5,353 nt of DNA from Sulfurimonas sp. Lineage in GTDB: Bacteria; Campylobacterota; Campylobacteria; Campylobacterales; Sulfurimonadaceae. Every line of letters begins with the position of its first letter. Positions within the stretch are counted from its first letter, which is position 1. The notes beneath the pieces were generated by a model. The model saw only the letters and a program-made list of their open reading frames with translations, did no database searches and was not told where the DNA came from. Of the stretch, positions 5,326 through 5,353 are shown one piece after another. A program made the translations under genes and the position numbers. Location: NCBI GenBank assembly GCA_027047745.1, contig JALTUB010000204.1, positions 1-5,353 on the forward strand, read 5' to 3'.

Positions 5326-5353
5326 CTTGTTCTCTCAAATAAAGACATTGCTG
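5326..5353 (-). other. Partial CRISPR spacer
   Basis: These 28 bases follow the repeat and run to the window edge. The part next to the repeat (minus-strand sense, ending GAGAACAAG) would be the seed of the guide. I see no match elsewhere in the window; the target is unknown. Confidence 0.7.

Larger units (their letters stand above)
5290..5353 (-). CRISPR. Terminal end of a type II-C CRISPR array (one repeat, partial spacer)
   Basis: The repeat is 5290-5325, 36 bp, read on the minus strand as GCTTTAACC at its start to TGATATAAT at its end. It is recognised by its match to the tracrRNA anti-repeat and by its family-like length and 3' end. Bases 5326-5353 would be a spacer of at least 28 nt, in line with the 30-nt spacers usual for type II-C. 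Only one repeat lies inside the window, so repetition itself cannot be seen. The terminator between it and cas2 and the minus-strand direction suggest that this is the leader-distal (oldest) end and that the leader lies beyond the right edge. Confidence 0.85.

Noticed and set aside
5277..5339. 8-bp inverted repeat TTTGAGAG (5277-5284) and CTCTCAAA (5332-5339) flanking the repeat
   Set aside because: One arm is in the terminator hairpin region and the other in a spacer, which comes from foreign DNA; 8 bp over this distance in AT-rich DNA is expected by chance.
4886..5353. csn2 or cas4 gene that would make the system II-A or II-B
   Set aside because: No open frame follows cas2 before the array, and none lies between the cas genes; Cas9 size and gene order fit II-C.

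Overview
The window is AT-rich (A/T-favouring codons, AGA/ATA-heavy genes) and holds a compact type II-C CRISPR-Cas locus. Protein style, base composition and the tracrRNA architecture, which resembles that of Campylobacter jejuni, suggest a member of the Campylobacterota (Sulfurimonas/Sulfurospirillum/Arcobacter-like). This assignment is an inference; no rRNA or housekeeping gene is present to prove it.

Layout: bases 1-241 (minus strand) are the remains, or the truncated edge, of an RND-type efflux pump gene. The open frame has no start codon at its natural upstream end and stops at the border of the CRISPR locus. Bases 242-323 are the cas9 upstream region, with AT-rich -10-like boxes. Bases 324-3872 encode an intact Cas9 of 1182 residues with all expected RuvC and HNH catalytic positions, one of them (HNH Asp) conservatively changed to Glu. 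Bases 3873-4007 are non-coding for protein but hold a tracrRNA gene: a -10 box, an anti-repeat that matches the CRISPR repeat in two blocks (21 and 9 nt), then two hairpins and a predicted 5-bp pseudoknot whose 3' end runs up to the cas1 start codon. cas1 (4008-4886) and cas2 (4887-5240) follow head to tail with no gap. After cas2 comes a minus-strand intrinsic terminator (about 5244-5281), one 36-bp CRISPR repeat (5290-5325, minus-strand sense) and the first 28 bases of a spacer cut by the window edge.

How it works together: Cas1-Cas2 insert spacers. The array is read on the minus strand, towards cas2, and the repeat carries a perfect extended -10 box (TGnTATAAT) at its 3' end, as known for other type II-C arrays, so each crRNA can have its own promoter. 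The tracrRNA, made on the plus strand between cas9 and cas1, pairs with the crRNA repeat; host RNase III and Cas9 complete the effector. No csn2 or cas4 is present between or directly after the cas genes.

The most interesting points are the position of the tracrRNA, whose pseudoknot strand contains the only plausible ribosome-binding site of cas1; a 6-bp palindrome inside the repeat and anti-repeat; a terminator placed just after the terminal repeat's own promoter; the Glu in the HNH motif; and a long charged helical insertion in the C-terminal part of Cas9.
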